In this document: positions 6,626 through 14,309 of the stretch, one piece after another
How positions within the stretch are numbered: the stretch's first letter is position 1
Layout: every line of letters begins with the position of its first letter
From: JAQUCI01 sp964553255
Lineage (GTDB): Bacteria; Bacillota_I; Bacilli_A; Erysipelotrichales; Erysipelotrichaceae
Assembly: GCA_964553255.1 (NCBI GenBank)
Contig: CAZKJS010000032.1
Location: forward strand, 1 to 18,192
Length of the DNA: 18,192 bases
Direction: 5' to 3'
Notes under the pieces: generated by a model
The model's database searches: none
What the model was told of the DNA's origin: nothing
What the model saw: the letters and a program-made list of their open reading frames with translations, nothing else
Position numbers and translations under genes: made by a program

Positions 6626-7579
6626 ATGAAACCATTTTCAAATGATATCAAGATTTATACTCTAACTTTGAATCCAGCCATTGATTATCATCTTGATTTG
6701 GCTTGTTTTGATGTTAATAAGATAAATGTAGCTGATAATACTTATTTTAAAGCTGGTGGTAAAGGTATCAACGTGACCAGAGTATTAAATGATCATGGTT
6801 ATGATGTTACAGCTTTAGGCTTTTATGCCGGTTTTACTGGTGAGAAACTAAAAGAGCTTTTAACACAAGATGGAATTAAGAATGATTTTATCAAGATTAA
6901 AGATCAAAACACTCGTATTAACGTTAAACTTCATCATCAAAAAGAAATCGAAATAAACGGTAATACACTGACAATAGAACATGATGACATTAAAGCTCTT
7001 TTTGATAAACTCAGTTTGATAAAAGATAACAGCATATTAGTGTTATCTGGTAGTGTACCACAGGGTTTTAATGATGATATATACCAAGCAATCATGAATT
7101 ATTTAAAAGATCGATCGATCGATATCTATGTTGACGCAAGGAAACAATTATTAATCGAAACATTAAGTAATCATCCTTTTTTGATCAAACCCAACATACA
7201 TGAATTAGAAGAAATATTCGATATAACAATAAGTAATGAAAAACAACTTATATACTATGGTAATAAACTAATTTCATTTGGTGCTTGCAATGTCATGATA
7301 TCCCTAGGTGATAAAGGTGCTTACCTTTTTAATGGTACAGATAATATCTACAAAGCGAATGCGCCAAGTGGCGCTGTTGTAAATGCGATTGGTGCTGGTG
7401 ATTCCATGATCGCTGGTTTTATTATCGGTTATCTTTCTAGTAATAATAATTTACTAAAAGCCTTTAAATATGCCCTTGCGGCAGGTAGTGCTACCGCTTT
7501 TAGTAAAGATTTAGGTACAAAAGCAGAAATATCAGCTTTACTTGATCAAATAAATATCATTAAAATAAAGGAGAACTAA
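6626..7579 (+). CDS. fruK: 1-phosphofructokinase (PfkB family), apparently leaderless
   Basis: A 317-residue PfkB/ribokinase-fold sugar-phosphate kinase: ATP + fructose-1-phosphate to fructose-1,6-bisphosphate. The start TLTLNPAIDY (12-21) is typical of FruK/LacC; substrate glycines AGGKGINV (43-50), LSGSVPQG (140-147), KPN-HELEE (188-195) and the catalytic anion-hole motif GAGDS with D259 are present. LacC (tagatose-6-phosphate kinase) is the main alternative. Translation is unusual: no Shine-Dalgarno lies before ATG 6626, and the protein has about eight more N-terminal residues than most FruK, which begin near residue 9 or 10. No better in-frame start with a ribosome site exists nearby. manA follows after one base. 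No fructose PTS permease is in the window. Confidence 0.85.
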   Translation: MKPFSNDIKIYTLTLNPAIDYHLDLACFDVNKINVADNTYFKAGGKGINVTRVLNDHGYDVTALGFYAGFTGEKLKELLTQDGIKNDFIKIKDQNTRINVKLHHQKEIEINGNTLTIEHDDIKALFDKLSLIKDNSILVLSGSVPQGFNDDIYQAIMNYLKDRSIDIYVDARKQLLIETLSNHPFLIKPNIHELEEIFDITISNEKQLIYYGNKLISFGACNVMISLGDKGAYLFNGTDNIYKANAPSGAVVNAIGAGDSMIAGFIIGYLSSNNNLLKAFKYALAAGSATAFSKDLGTKAEISALLDQINIIKIKEN

Positions 7580-7580
7580 A

Positions 7581-8522
7581 ATGATAACTAACATCTACAA
7601 ACTAACACCAGTATTAAAAGATCATCTATGGGGTGGATACAATCTGGCTTTTGGTTATAACAAAGCTGATAGTCCAATTAGAATCTCCGAAAGTTGGGAA
7701 GCATCAGTACATAAAGCCGGTATCAGTAAAATAGCTAATATTGACTTAGATCGTTTTTTAGTCAATGACCCTACTTTTTTAGGAACAACTAATGATAAAC
7801 TTAATATCATGATCAAGTTTATTGATGCTAAAAAGGCTTTAAGTATCCAAGTCCATCCTGATGATGCTTATGCGAACACTCATGAAAACGATAGTGGTAA
7901 GATTGAAATGTGGGTGATCATGGATGCTAAACCAAATTCATATATCTATTACGGTTTAAAAACAGATACAGATAGAGACACATTACAACAACTTATCAAA
8001 GACAATACCATAACCGATCATTTAAACAAAGTACCAGTTAGTATTGGTGATGTATTTATTGTTTATCCCACTTTAATTCACGCTATTGGTGAAGATATTA
8101 CCATATGTGAGATCCAACAAAGCTCAAATGTTACCTATCGATTATATGATTATGATCGAACAGATGATGCTGGCAACAAGCGAGAACTTCATGTTGAGAA
8201 AGCATTAGACGTATGTGATACTAAAGCGATCAAAAACTTGAAACATCAACCAACAGTAATTAGCGATAATGCCGATCATAGAATAGAGCTCTTATTTAGT
8301 TGTGAGCATTTCACTACCAAACGATACGATACAAAAAAACAAGTAACACTTACTTTAACGGAAAAAACATATACTTGTTTGATCATGCTTAAGGGAGTTG
8401 CTGAGCTTGTTGATGAAGAAAACACAATGAAGATCAAGCAAGGTGAATCCTACCTTATCAGAGCGATAGATGGAAATATTACACTAAAAGGAAAATGTCT
8501 ATTTTTAACAGTTACGCAATAG
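7581..8522 (+). CDS. manA: Mannose-6-phosphate isomerase, class I, short form
   Basis: A 313-residue zinc enzyme interconverting mannose-6-phosphate and fructose-6-phosphate, feeding mannose into glycolysis or making precursor for mannosylation. The cupin-fold zinc ligands are visible: Q90 and H92 (SIQVHPDD), E109 (KIEMW) and H167 (LIHAIG); R187 in YRLYDYDR is the conserved catalytic Arg. Length matches the Bacillus-type short enzymes (about 315) rather than E. coli ManA (about 390). The ribosome site AAAGGAG (7567-7573) lies inside the end of fruK and the genes are one base apart, so translation is coupled. No clear terminator is seen before the convergent Nif3-like gene. Confidence 0.93.
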   Translation: MITNIYKLTPVLKDHLWGGYNLAFGYNKADSPIRISESWEASVHKAGISKIANIDLDRFLVNDPTFLGTTNDKLNIMIKFIDAKKALSIQVHPDDAYANTHENDSGKIEMWVIMDAKPNSYIYYGLKTDTDRDTLQQLIKDNTITDHLNKVPVSIGDVFIVYPTLIHAIGEDITICEIQQSSNVTYRLYDYDRTDDAGNKRELHVEKALDVCDTKAIKNLKHQPTVISDNADHRIELLFSCEHFTTKRYDTKKQVTLTLTEKTYTCLIMLKGVAELVDEENTMKIKQGESYLIRAIDGNITLKGKCLFLTVTQ

Positions 8523-8594
8523 ATGTATATTAGTTATTTTCAACCAAAAACATAAATTGTAATTAACTCGAAAACGACGAAGCAGTCATTGCGT

Positions 8595-9386
8595 TTATTT
8601 TCGCACTAGATGATAATTAAAGCCTTCATTCAAATAAGACACTTCAATTTGTGAGAAGGTTTCTTCTAAATACTTAGCCATGCTCTTCATGCCTAAAACT
8701 TCATTACATGAATGATGAACTACAATAATTGCGATATCATTATCTAAACAGTATTGATGTTCAACCCAGTTACAAGCTCCATCATCTGAAATTAATACAC
8801 AATTAACATTGGGATATTTAAGTAAATCAAAAAGATTACAAGCAGCACCAATCCCTAAAGCGAACCCATTGATCTTTTTATCTAGATCTCCTAAGACATC
8901 ACAATGATCTTGACCGTGCTCACTTAATACTTGAGCTACTTTTTTAGCAACATCTTTAACGCTTTGATCGCTAAGATAAGCAACTGAGTACTTTTCATTA
9001 GTTTGACGTTTCTCAAATTGATATCCAAGTGCTGTTTTAAAGCTATCAATATTGCCTTGTTTAGCCACATAATCCCAAACATCATGACTACGATAAACCG
9101 TAATATTATTATCCGCAAGACGTTTTTGTTTACGGCGTCTTGATTCAAGTAATAAACGGTATTGATGAGTACTTTCAAAATAGAAACAATTTTCATGAGT
9201 AACAATAAATTTAATGTCGTTGGCGATAGCTTGATCTAGTGCTTTGTCAGTTAGAATCCAACACACACCGATCTTGTCGATCATTTTATCAGTTTCATTG
9301 AACAAAACAACATCACGTGTTTTATCCCAATTAACCCATGTTCCTAATTGTACAAGATGACTAATTATTTCGTTTGCGTTTATCAT
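8595..9386 (-). CDS. Nif3/DUF34-family dinuclear-metal protein
   Basis: A 263-residue member of the Nif3-like (YqfO/YbgI) family, widely conserved with no settled reaction; older names call it GTP cyclohydrolase I type 2. Putative metal ligands are H64-E65 (VTHENCFYF, His-Glu in place of the usual His-His, as I recall for a Bacillota subgroup), H101-D102 (RSHDVWDY) and H224-H225 with E229 (VVHHSCNEV). The usual central insertion of longer homologues (about 370 residues) is missing. GAGGGTG precedes the ATG. It is transcribed alone, between the csp terminator and the convergent manA; a TTGACA is present upstream (about 9455-9460), but the -10 is unclear. Confidence 0.8.
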   Translation of the reverse strand: MINANEIISHLVQLGTWVNWDKTRDVVLFNETDKMIDKIGVCWILTDKALDQAIANDIKFIVTHENCFYFESTHQYRLLLESRRRKQKRLADNNITVYRSHDVWDYVAKQGNIDSFKTALGYQFEKRQTNEKYSVAYLSDQSVKDVAKKVAQVLSEHGQDHCDVLGDLDKKINGFALGIGAACNLFDLLKYPNVNCVLISDDGACNWVEHQYCLDNDIAIIVVHHSCNEVLGMKSMAKYLEETFSQIEVSYLNEGFNYHLVRK

Positions 9387-9476
9387 GTTTTCACCCTCTT
9401 TAATTTTATCATATTTAGAATATTAATAAGGTAAGATTGATAGTATGATCTATTGTCAATTATTAACATCAAAGCT

Positions 9477-9499
9477 AAAAAAAACTCCGAAGAGTTTTT
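9477..9499 (-). terminator. Terminator of csp, overlapping its stop codon
   Basis: On the minus strand AAAAACTC (9499-9492), loop TTCG (9491-9488), GAGTTTTT (9487-9480) and continuing T residues to 9477. The 8-bp stem is capped by a UUCG tetraloop, and its first two bases are the last two of the csp TAA (9500-9498). Confidence 0.88.
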
Positions 9500-9698
9500 A
9501 GATTAATTCAACGTTTACGGCTTTGTCTCCACGCATATCAGATTGAATCTCAAATTTAACAACATCATTTTCTTTCAAAGTTCTGTAGCCCTTTGCGATG
9601 ATTGATGATTGGTGTACAAACAACTCTCTACCATTATCCATCGTGATGAAGCCGAAACCTTTTTTGTCATTAAAGAATTTTACTTTTCCTGTTTCCAT
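9498..9698 (-). CDS. csp: Cold-shock domain protein (CspA family)
   Basis: A 66-residue OB-fold RNA/ssDNA chaperone. RNP1 is KGFGFI (13-18) and RNP2 LFVHQ (26-30); aromatic residues for nucleic acid stacking (F9, F15, F17, F27, H29) are in place. The start follows CAGGGG, about 7 bases from the ATG. It is monocistronic with its own promoter candidate and a terminator that begins in the stop codon. The leader is short (about 40 bases from the candidate promoter), unlike the long temperature-sensing leader of E. coli cspA. Its partner gene or condition cannot be inferred; many Bacillota Csps are constitutive. Confidence 0.95.
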   Translation of the reverse strand: METGKVKFFNDKKGFGFITMDNGRELFVHQSSIIAKGYRTLKENDVVKFEIQSDMRGDKAVNVELI

Positions 9699-9743
9699 AA
9701 AATACCCCTGTTCTAGTAAGAAGTATTTTATTGCATAGCCAAT

Positions 9744-9772
9744 GTTATGTTTTATTACTTGTTACTGTGCAA
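9744..9772 (-). promoter_or_regulatory. Possible csp promoter
   Basis: On the minus strand TTGCAC (9772-9767), 17-base spacer and CATAAC (9749-9744). The -10 matches four of six, so this is tentative. It lies in the 220-base divergent region between csp and glgB. Confidence 0.35.
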
Positions 9773-9857
9773 GTATAACACCTATATCTCAATAATGCAA
9801 ATAATATGATACACTATTGTTAAGCAATGTTTGATCATGATAATAATCATTGTTCTA

Positions 9858-9883
9858 ACATTCAAAAAGACGCTATTAAAGCA
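9858..9883 (+). promoter_or_regulatory. Possible glgB promoter (weak)
   Basis: In the glgB upstream region, TTGTTC followed after 18 bases by TATTAA (about 9873-9878) is one candidate sigma-A site; TTGATC-17-TCTAAC slightly upstream is another. Neither is strong, consistent with a promoter that needs an activator, but I cannot choose between them. Confidence 0.25.
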
Positions 9884-9890
9884 TACATAC

Positions 9891-9906
9891 TGACGTAATA
9901 ACGTCA
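9891..9906. promoter_or_regulatory. Palindrome TGACGT-AATA-ACGTCA upstream of glgB: candidate operator
   Basis: A perfect 6-bp inverted repeat with a 4-base centre lies 1 base before the glgB ribosome site CGGGAG (9908-9913). In DNA it has operator-like geometry; in RNA it could fold into a small hairpin next to the ribosome site. It is not a catabolite-response element because the central CG at the right spacing is missing. Confidence 0.45.
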
Positions 9907-9918
9907 ACGGGAGTACAA

Positions 9919-11805
9919 ATGGGCAACTTTGTTTTGACAAGCGATGAACAATACCTGTTTGCACAGGGTACATACTATCATAGTTTTTTGAAGTTTGGGG
10001 CTCATCCCCATTTTGAAGATGAGCAATACGGTTATCACTTTCAAGTTTGGTGTCCAAATGTTAAGACGGTAAGTGTTGTTGGCGATTTCAATGATTGGGA
10101 TATTAATGCCAACATCCTTAAACCATTAAACGATAGTGGGATATGGTATGGTTTTATACCAAATATTGATGATTGCTATAGCTATAAGTATGCCATAACA
10201 ACCACAAGCAATGAAATCATGTATAAAGCTGATCCTTACGCCTTTTACGCAGGAGTAGCTCCTGAAACAACATCTATGACCTTTGATATCGATAATTTCG
10301 CTTGGCAAGATGATAAATGGTTAAAAAAGCGTAAACATCAGAATAAAATGGCAAGTCCCCTTAATATCTATGAAGTTCATCTTGGTTCTTGGAAAACAGA
10401 AATAGATGGTTCACACTACTCATATCAACGCTTAACGCAAGAACTTATCCCTTACGTTAAAACAATGGGTTATACACATATTGAATTAATGCCCATTATG
10501 GAACACCCCTTTGATGGTTCCTGGGGTTATCAAATTACTGGTTATTATGCTCCAACCTCGCGCTATGGTAATCCAAAGGAATTTATGCAATTTGTTAATG
10601 CCTGCCACCTTCATGATATTGGTGTGATCCTAGATTGGGTACCAGGCCATTTTTGCCGCGATGAGCATGGCCTTGGTCGCTTTAATGGTAAAAAAATGTA
10701 TGAGCGTAGCGATCATGAACAATGGGGTACCTATAATTTTGATTATAGTAAAGGTCAAGTAATAAGTTTTCTAATATCTAATGCATTCTATTGGTTAGAG
10801 AAATATCATATTGATGGTTTCCGTATGGATGGTGTAACCAGTATGTTATATCTTAATTACGGAAGCATCAACAATCGCAAAAAACGTTTAAACATTTATG
10901 GCAAAGAAGAAAATTTGGATGCGATCAACTTCATTCAAACAGTCAATACTAAGATTGGTATTAATTTCGCTGATGTTATCATGATCGCTGAGGAAAGTAC
11001 TGCTTGGCCACTAGTGACATATCCACCAGATGCTGGTGGTCTTGGTTTTCACTTTAAATGGGATATGGGTTGGATGAATGATACCCTTAATTACGTCAAG
11101 ACCGATTTCCCTTATCGTTATAACAATCATAATCTACTAACATTTTCAATGATGTATGCGTTCAATGAAAACTTTATCTTACCTTTATCGCATGACGAGG
11201 TTGTCCATGGCAAAGCTTCTTTGATAGGTCGCATGCCTGGCGATTATTGGAAACAATTTGCTGGTTTAAGACTGTTAGCTTTATATCAGATATGTCATCC
11301 AGGAGCTAAACTTAACTTTATGGGAAATGAATTTGCCCAGTTTATTGAATGGCGCTATTATGAAGCCCTTGAGTGGTTTCTATTAAAATATGATAGTCAT
11401 CGTTTACACCAAAAGTTCGTTGCCAAATTAAATCGTCTTTATTTAAAAGAAAAAGCCCTGTTTGAACTTGATCATACTTGGGCGGGTTTTAGTTGGATTG
11501 ATGCTGATAATAATGATCAATCAATTTTAATATTTAAGCGTTGCGCTAATAATAGTGATGAAGATTTAATCATTGTTTTAAACTTTTTAACTTACGCGCA
11601 TGAGCAGTTTTGTATTGGTGTTGATACTCTTGGAACATATAAAGAACTTTTTAATACTGACGATCAAACATTCGGCGGTTCAAATGTCATTAATAAAGGT
11701 AAGTTAAAAAGTGAAAATATACCATTTCATAAGCAACCATACTCATTAACATTAAGAATTCCCCCTATTGGTGGTTTGATCATCAAAAAGGTTAAGAATT
11801 TGTAA
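9919..11805 (+). CDS. glgB: 1,4-alpha-glucan branching enzyme
   Basis: A 628-residue GH13 enzyme that cuts an alpha-1,4 chain of growing glycogen and rejoins it as an alpha-1,6 branch. A CBM48-type N-terminal module (about 35-125, with VVGDFNDW at 53-60) precedes the barrel (about 150-510) and the C-terminal beta domain. Region I is DWVPGHF (D239), nucleophile D304 in FRMDGVTSMLY, acid/base E358 in IAEEST, and transition-state Asp D426 in LSHDEVVHGK. It lacks the extra N1 module of E. coli GlgB (about 728 residues). Start is supported by CGGGAG 5 bases upstream. It is first gene of the glycogen operon; glgP begins about 50 bases on. The GVTSMLY form of region II recalls eukaryotic branching enzymes and differs from the common RVDAV-type. 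Confidence 0.95.
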   Translation: MGNFVLTSDEQYLFAQGTYYHSFLKFGAHPHFEDEQYGYHFQVWCPNVKTVSVVGDFNDWDINANILKPLNDSGIWYGFIPNIDDCYSYKYAITTTSNEIMYKADPYAFYAGVAPETTSMTFDIDNFAWQDDKWLKKRKHQNKMASPLNIYEVHLGSWKTEIDGSHYSYQRLTQELIPYVKTMGYTHIELMPIMEHPFDGSWGYQITGYYAPTSRYGNPKEFMQFVNACHLHDIGVILDWVPGHFCRDEHGLGRFNGKKMYERSDHEQWGTYNFDYSKGQVISFLISNAFYWLEKYHIDGFRMDGVTSMLYLNYGSINNRKKRLNIYGKEENLDAINFIQTVNTKIGINFADVIMIAEESTAWPLVTYPPDAGGLGFHFKWDMGWMNDTLNYVKTDFPYRYNNHNLLTFSMMYAFNENFILPLSHDEVVHGKASLIGRMPGDYWKQFAGLRLLALYQICHPGAKLNFMGNEFAQFIEWRYYEALEWFLLKYDSHRLHQKFVAKLNRLYLKEKALFELDHTWAGFSWIDADNNDQSILIFKRCANNSDEDLIIVLNFLTYAHEQFCIGVDTLGTYKELFNTDDQTFGGSNVINKGKLKSENIPFHKQPYSLTLRIPPIGGLIIKKVKNL

Positions 11806-11840
11806 TCTGAATCAAATTAAGCTAAGATACAACAATAAGC

Positions 11841-11847
11841 AGAAGGA
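11841..11847 (+). promoter_or_regulatory. glgP ribosome site that selects the second ATG
   Basis: AGAAGGA at 11841-11847 overlaps an in-frame ATG at 11847 and is therefore too close to serve it. It stands 8 bases from the next in-frame ATG at 11856, a normal distance, so I place the glgP start there. Confidence 0.65.
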
Positions 11848-11855
11848 TGGATAGT

Positions 11856-14273
11856 ATGTTCAAAGATAAGAAAGATTTTATAAAACAATACCGAAAGCAC
11901 ATCGCTGAAGAAAAAGGCAAAGAGTTTGAAGTATGTTCAACAAACGAAAGATATATGATGTTAGCTCATTTGATCGCTCAAAGAGCTCGCGATATTAAAG
12001 CACTAAACACTGAACAAGTTAAGACGAATGGTGATAAAACTATATACTATTTTTCCATCGAATTTTTACTTGGTAAACTATTAGAAAACTACCTACAAAA
12101 CTTTAATGTTTTAGATATTGTTAGATCAGGATTAGCTGATCTTGGTGAAGATATTGATATCTTATTTGCCCAAGAACGCGATGCCGGTCTTGGTAATGGT
12201 GGTTTGGGTCGTTTAGCCGCCTGCTTCATCGATTCATTAGCCACACTTAACATTGAAGGCCATGGTAATGGCATTCGCTATCGCTATGGTTTATTCCATC
12301 AAAAAATCGAAAACGCTTCACAAATTGAATACCCAGATAACTGGCTAAAAGGAGGTTACCCTTGGGAAGTTCGTGATCCAGAACACGCTGTCATCATTAA
12401 CTTCAATGGCAAAACTGTATGTCATCAAGATAACGATAAAGCTATATACAGATGGGAAAATACCGATAAGATCTTAGCTGTTCCTTATTATGTGCCAATT
12501 GTTGGTCATAATGGCACAACCGTTAATAATCTATGTCTATGGAGTGCTGAACCATATGAAGAAGACTTCGATATGGATGCATTTAATCGCGGTGATTATA
12601 GTACCGCCGTCAAATTTCGCTCAGATGTCGAAGCTATTACTAGCATCTTATATCCTAATGAAAATGCTGATCCAGGAAAAGTATTACGCTTAAAACAAGA
12701 GTATATGTTTGTGGCAGCCGGATTAAAAAATATTATCATAGACTTTAAAAATCGTTATCAATCAAAATGGCATTTATTTGATAAGAAGATCGCTATTCAT
12801 ACTAATGATACTCATCCTTCTTTATGTGCACCTGAACTGATGCGTTTATTGATTGATGAAGAAGGACTTGCTTGGGATACAGCATGGCATATCACTATCA
12901 ATACCCTATCATATACTAATCACACGATATTACCGGAAGCTAGTGAAAAATGGCCAATCGATATGTTTAGAAAACTTCTACCACGCATTTACGATATGAT
13001 CGAGGAAATTGATCGACGCTATCGTGAAGCATTTGATAAGAGTATCGATAATTGGCAAGAACTTTTAAGAAACACTACCATCCTATGGGATAATCAAGTA
13101 AGAATGGCTAATCTATCCATTATCGCTGGTCACGCTGTAAACGGGGTATCCGCATTACACACGAAAATTTTAATGAGTGATACTTTAAAAGATTTTTATC
13201 AATTGATGCCAGAAAAATTCGTTAATGTAACAAACGGTGTTTCTCATCGTCGCTTTTTAGTACAAGCAAATCCTAGTCTGGCTAAAGCGATAAACAAACA
13301 GATTGGTGATGATTGGATAAATAATATTGATCACTTAAACATACTATTACCTTATCAGAAAAATCGTAAATTCTTAAAACAATTGGCTATCATAAAGCAT
13401 GATAATAAAGAAAGATTGGCTTCTTATATCCTAAAGACATCTGGATTAGTTGTGGATCCTAATTCGATATTTGACGTTCAAGTTAAAAGATTCCATGCTT
13501 ACAAAAGACAATTACTAAACATATTTAAAGTCATGACTTTATACAATCAACTTATCGATGATCCAAGCTTTGATATAACACCTACCACCTTCATCTTTGC
13601 TGGTAAAGCTGCTCAGGGTTATGAATTCGCCAAGGAAACGATAAGATTGATCAATACGGTAGGTAATCGTATCAATAACGATCATCGAGTAAATCATAAA
13701 ATTAAAATCGCTTTCATCGAAGATTTCGCTGTGTCTAACGCCCAATTGATATATCCTGCTGCTGATATAAGCGAACAGATATCGACTGCTGGTCTTGAAG
13801 CCTCTGGAACAGGTAATATGAAATTTATGATGAATGGTGCTCTAACATTAGGTACCTTAGATGGCGCAACAGTTGAAATATATGAAGCAGTAGGTGAAGA
13901 TAACATCTTTATCTTTGGCTTATCCACCGAAATGATTGATGATTATAAGAAAAACGCATCCTATCTTGCTTGGGAAGAGTATAGCAATGATCATCGACTT
14001 AAGAAAGTTATTGATCAATTAACAGATGGTACTTATAGTGGTAATGGTAAAAACTTTGCTGTTATCGCTGATGGTTTATTAAAGGGTAATGATCAATATT
14101 TCACACTTAAAGATTTTGATGATTATATGATAATGTGGACAAAGATGAATCATTTATATCGTGATAGTGATACATGGCAGAAACTCGCATTAAATAATAT
14201 CGCTCGCTCTGGTTATTTCGCAAGTGATCGCTCTATTAGTGACTATTATAGTAAAATTTGGAATAAAAAATGA
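11856..14273 (+). CDS. glgP: Glycogen/maltodextrin phosphorylase
   Basis: An 805-residue GT35 enzyme (808 if the ATG at 11847 were used) that phosphorolyses alpha-1,4 ends to glucose-1-phosphate with pyridoxal phosphate. The N-terminal SIEFLLGKLL and ERDAGLGNGGLGRLAACF segments are conserved, and the cofactor motif EASGTGNMKF carries the PLP lysine at K656; THPSLCAPELMRLL and VQVKRFHAYKRQLLN are also typical. Length fits bacterial GlgP/MalP. The N-terminal phosphorylation and AMP sites of animal enzymes are not evident, so control is probably transcriptional. It lies about 50 bases after glgB and 36 before glgA with no terminator, hence one operon. Glycogen versus maltodextrin preference is not decided by sequence, but context favours glycogen. 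Confidence 0.95.
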   Translation: MFKDKKDFIKQYRKHIAEEKGKEFEVCSTNERYMMLAHLIAQRARDIKALNTEQVKTNGDKTIYYFSIEFLLGKLLENYLQNFNVLDIVRSGLADLGEDIDILFAQERDAGLGNGGLGRLAACFIDSLATLNIEGHGNGIRYRYGLFHQKIENASQIEYPDNWLKGGYPWEVRDPEHAVIINFNGKTVCHQDNDKAIYRWENTDKILAVPYYVPIVGHNGTTVNNLCLWSAEPYEEDFDMDAFNRGDYSTAVKFRSDVEAITSILYPNENADPGKVLRLKQEYMFVAAGLKNIIIDFKNRYQSKWHLFDKKIAIHTNDTHPSLCAPELMRLLIDEEGLAWDTAWHITINTLSYTNHTILPEASEKWPIDMFRKLLPRIYDMIEEIDRRYREAFDKSIDNWQELLRNTTILWDNQVRMANLSIIAGHAVNGVSALHTKILMSDTLKDFYQLMPEKFVNVTNGVSHRRFLVQANPSLAKAINKQIGDDWINNIDHLNILLPYQKNRKFLKQLAIIKHDNKERLASYILKTSGLVVDPNSIFDVQVKRFHAYKRQLLNIFKVMTLYNQLIDDPSFDITPTTFIFAGKAAQGYEFAKETIRLINTVGNRINNDHRVNHKIKIAFIEDFAVSNAQLIYPAADISEQISTAGLEASGTGNMKFMMNGALTLGTLDGATVEIYEAVGEDNIFIFGLSTEMIDDYKKNASYLAWEEYSNDHRLKKVIDQLTDGTYSGNGKNFAVIADGLLKGNDQYFTLKDFDDYMIMWTKMNHLYRDSDTWQKLALNNIARSGYFASDRSISDYYSKIWNKK

Positions 14274-14309
14274 GCCTTATAAGATCATCAATGATCAAGG
14301 AGTGCTAAT

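Noticed and set aside
6622..6627. Perfect TATAAT overlapping the fruK ATG
   Set aside because: The only good -35 (6589-6594) is 27 bases away, and using this -10 would start transcription inside the gene. The TG-extended GATTAT at 17 bases fits better.
9891..9906. Catabolite-response element (CcpA site) upstream of glgB
   Set aside because: The palindrome centre is AATA, without the CG core and 14-bp spacing of cre.
9782..10057. Minus-strand open frame across the glgB start
   Set aside because: It overlaps the start of glgB and its upstream region, has no ribosome site and no recognisable product.
11847..11855. glgP start at the first in-frame ATG (11847)
   Set aside because: The AGAAGG ribosome site directly abuts this ATG, leaving no spacer; the ATG at 11856 has normal spacing.
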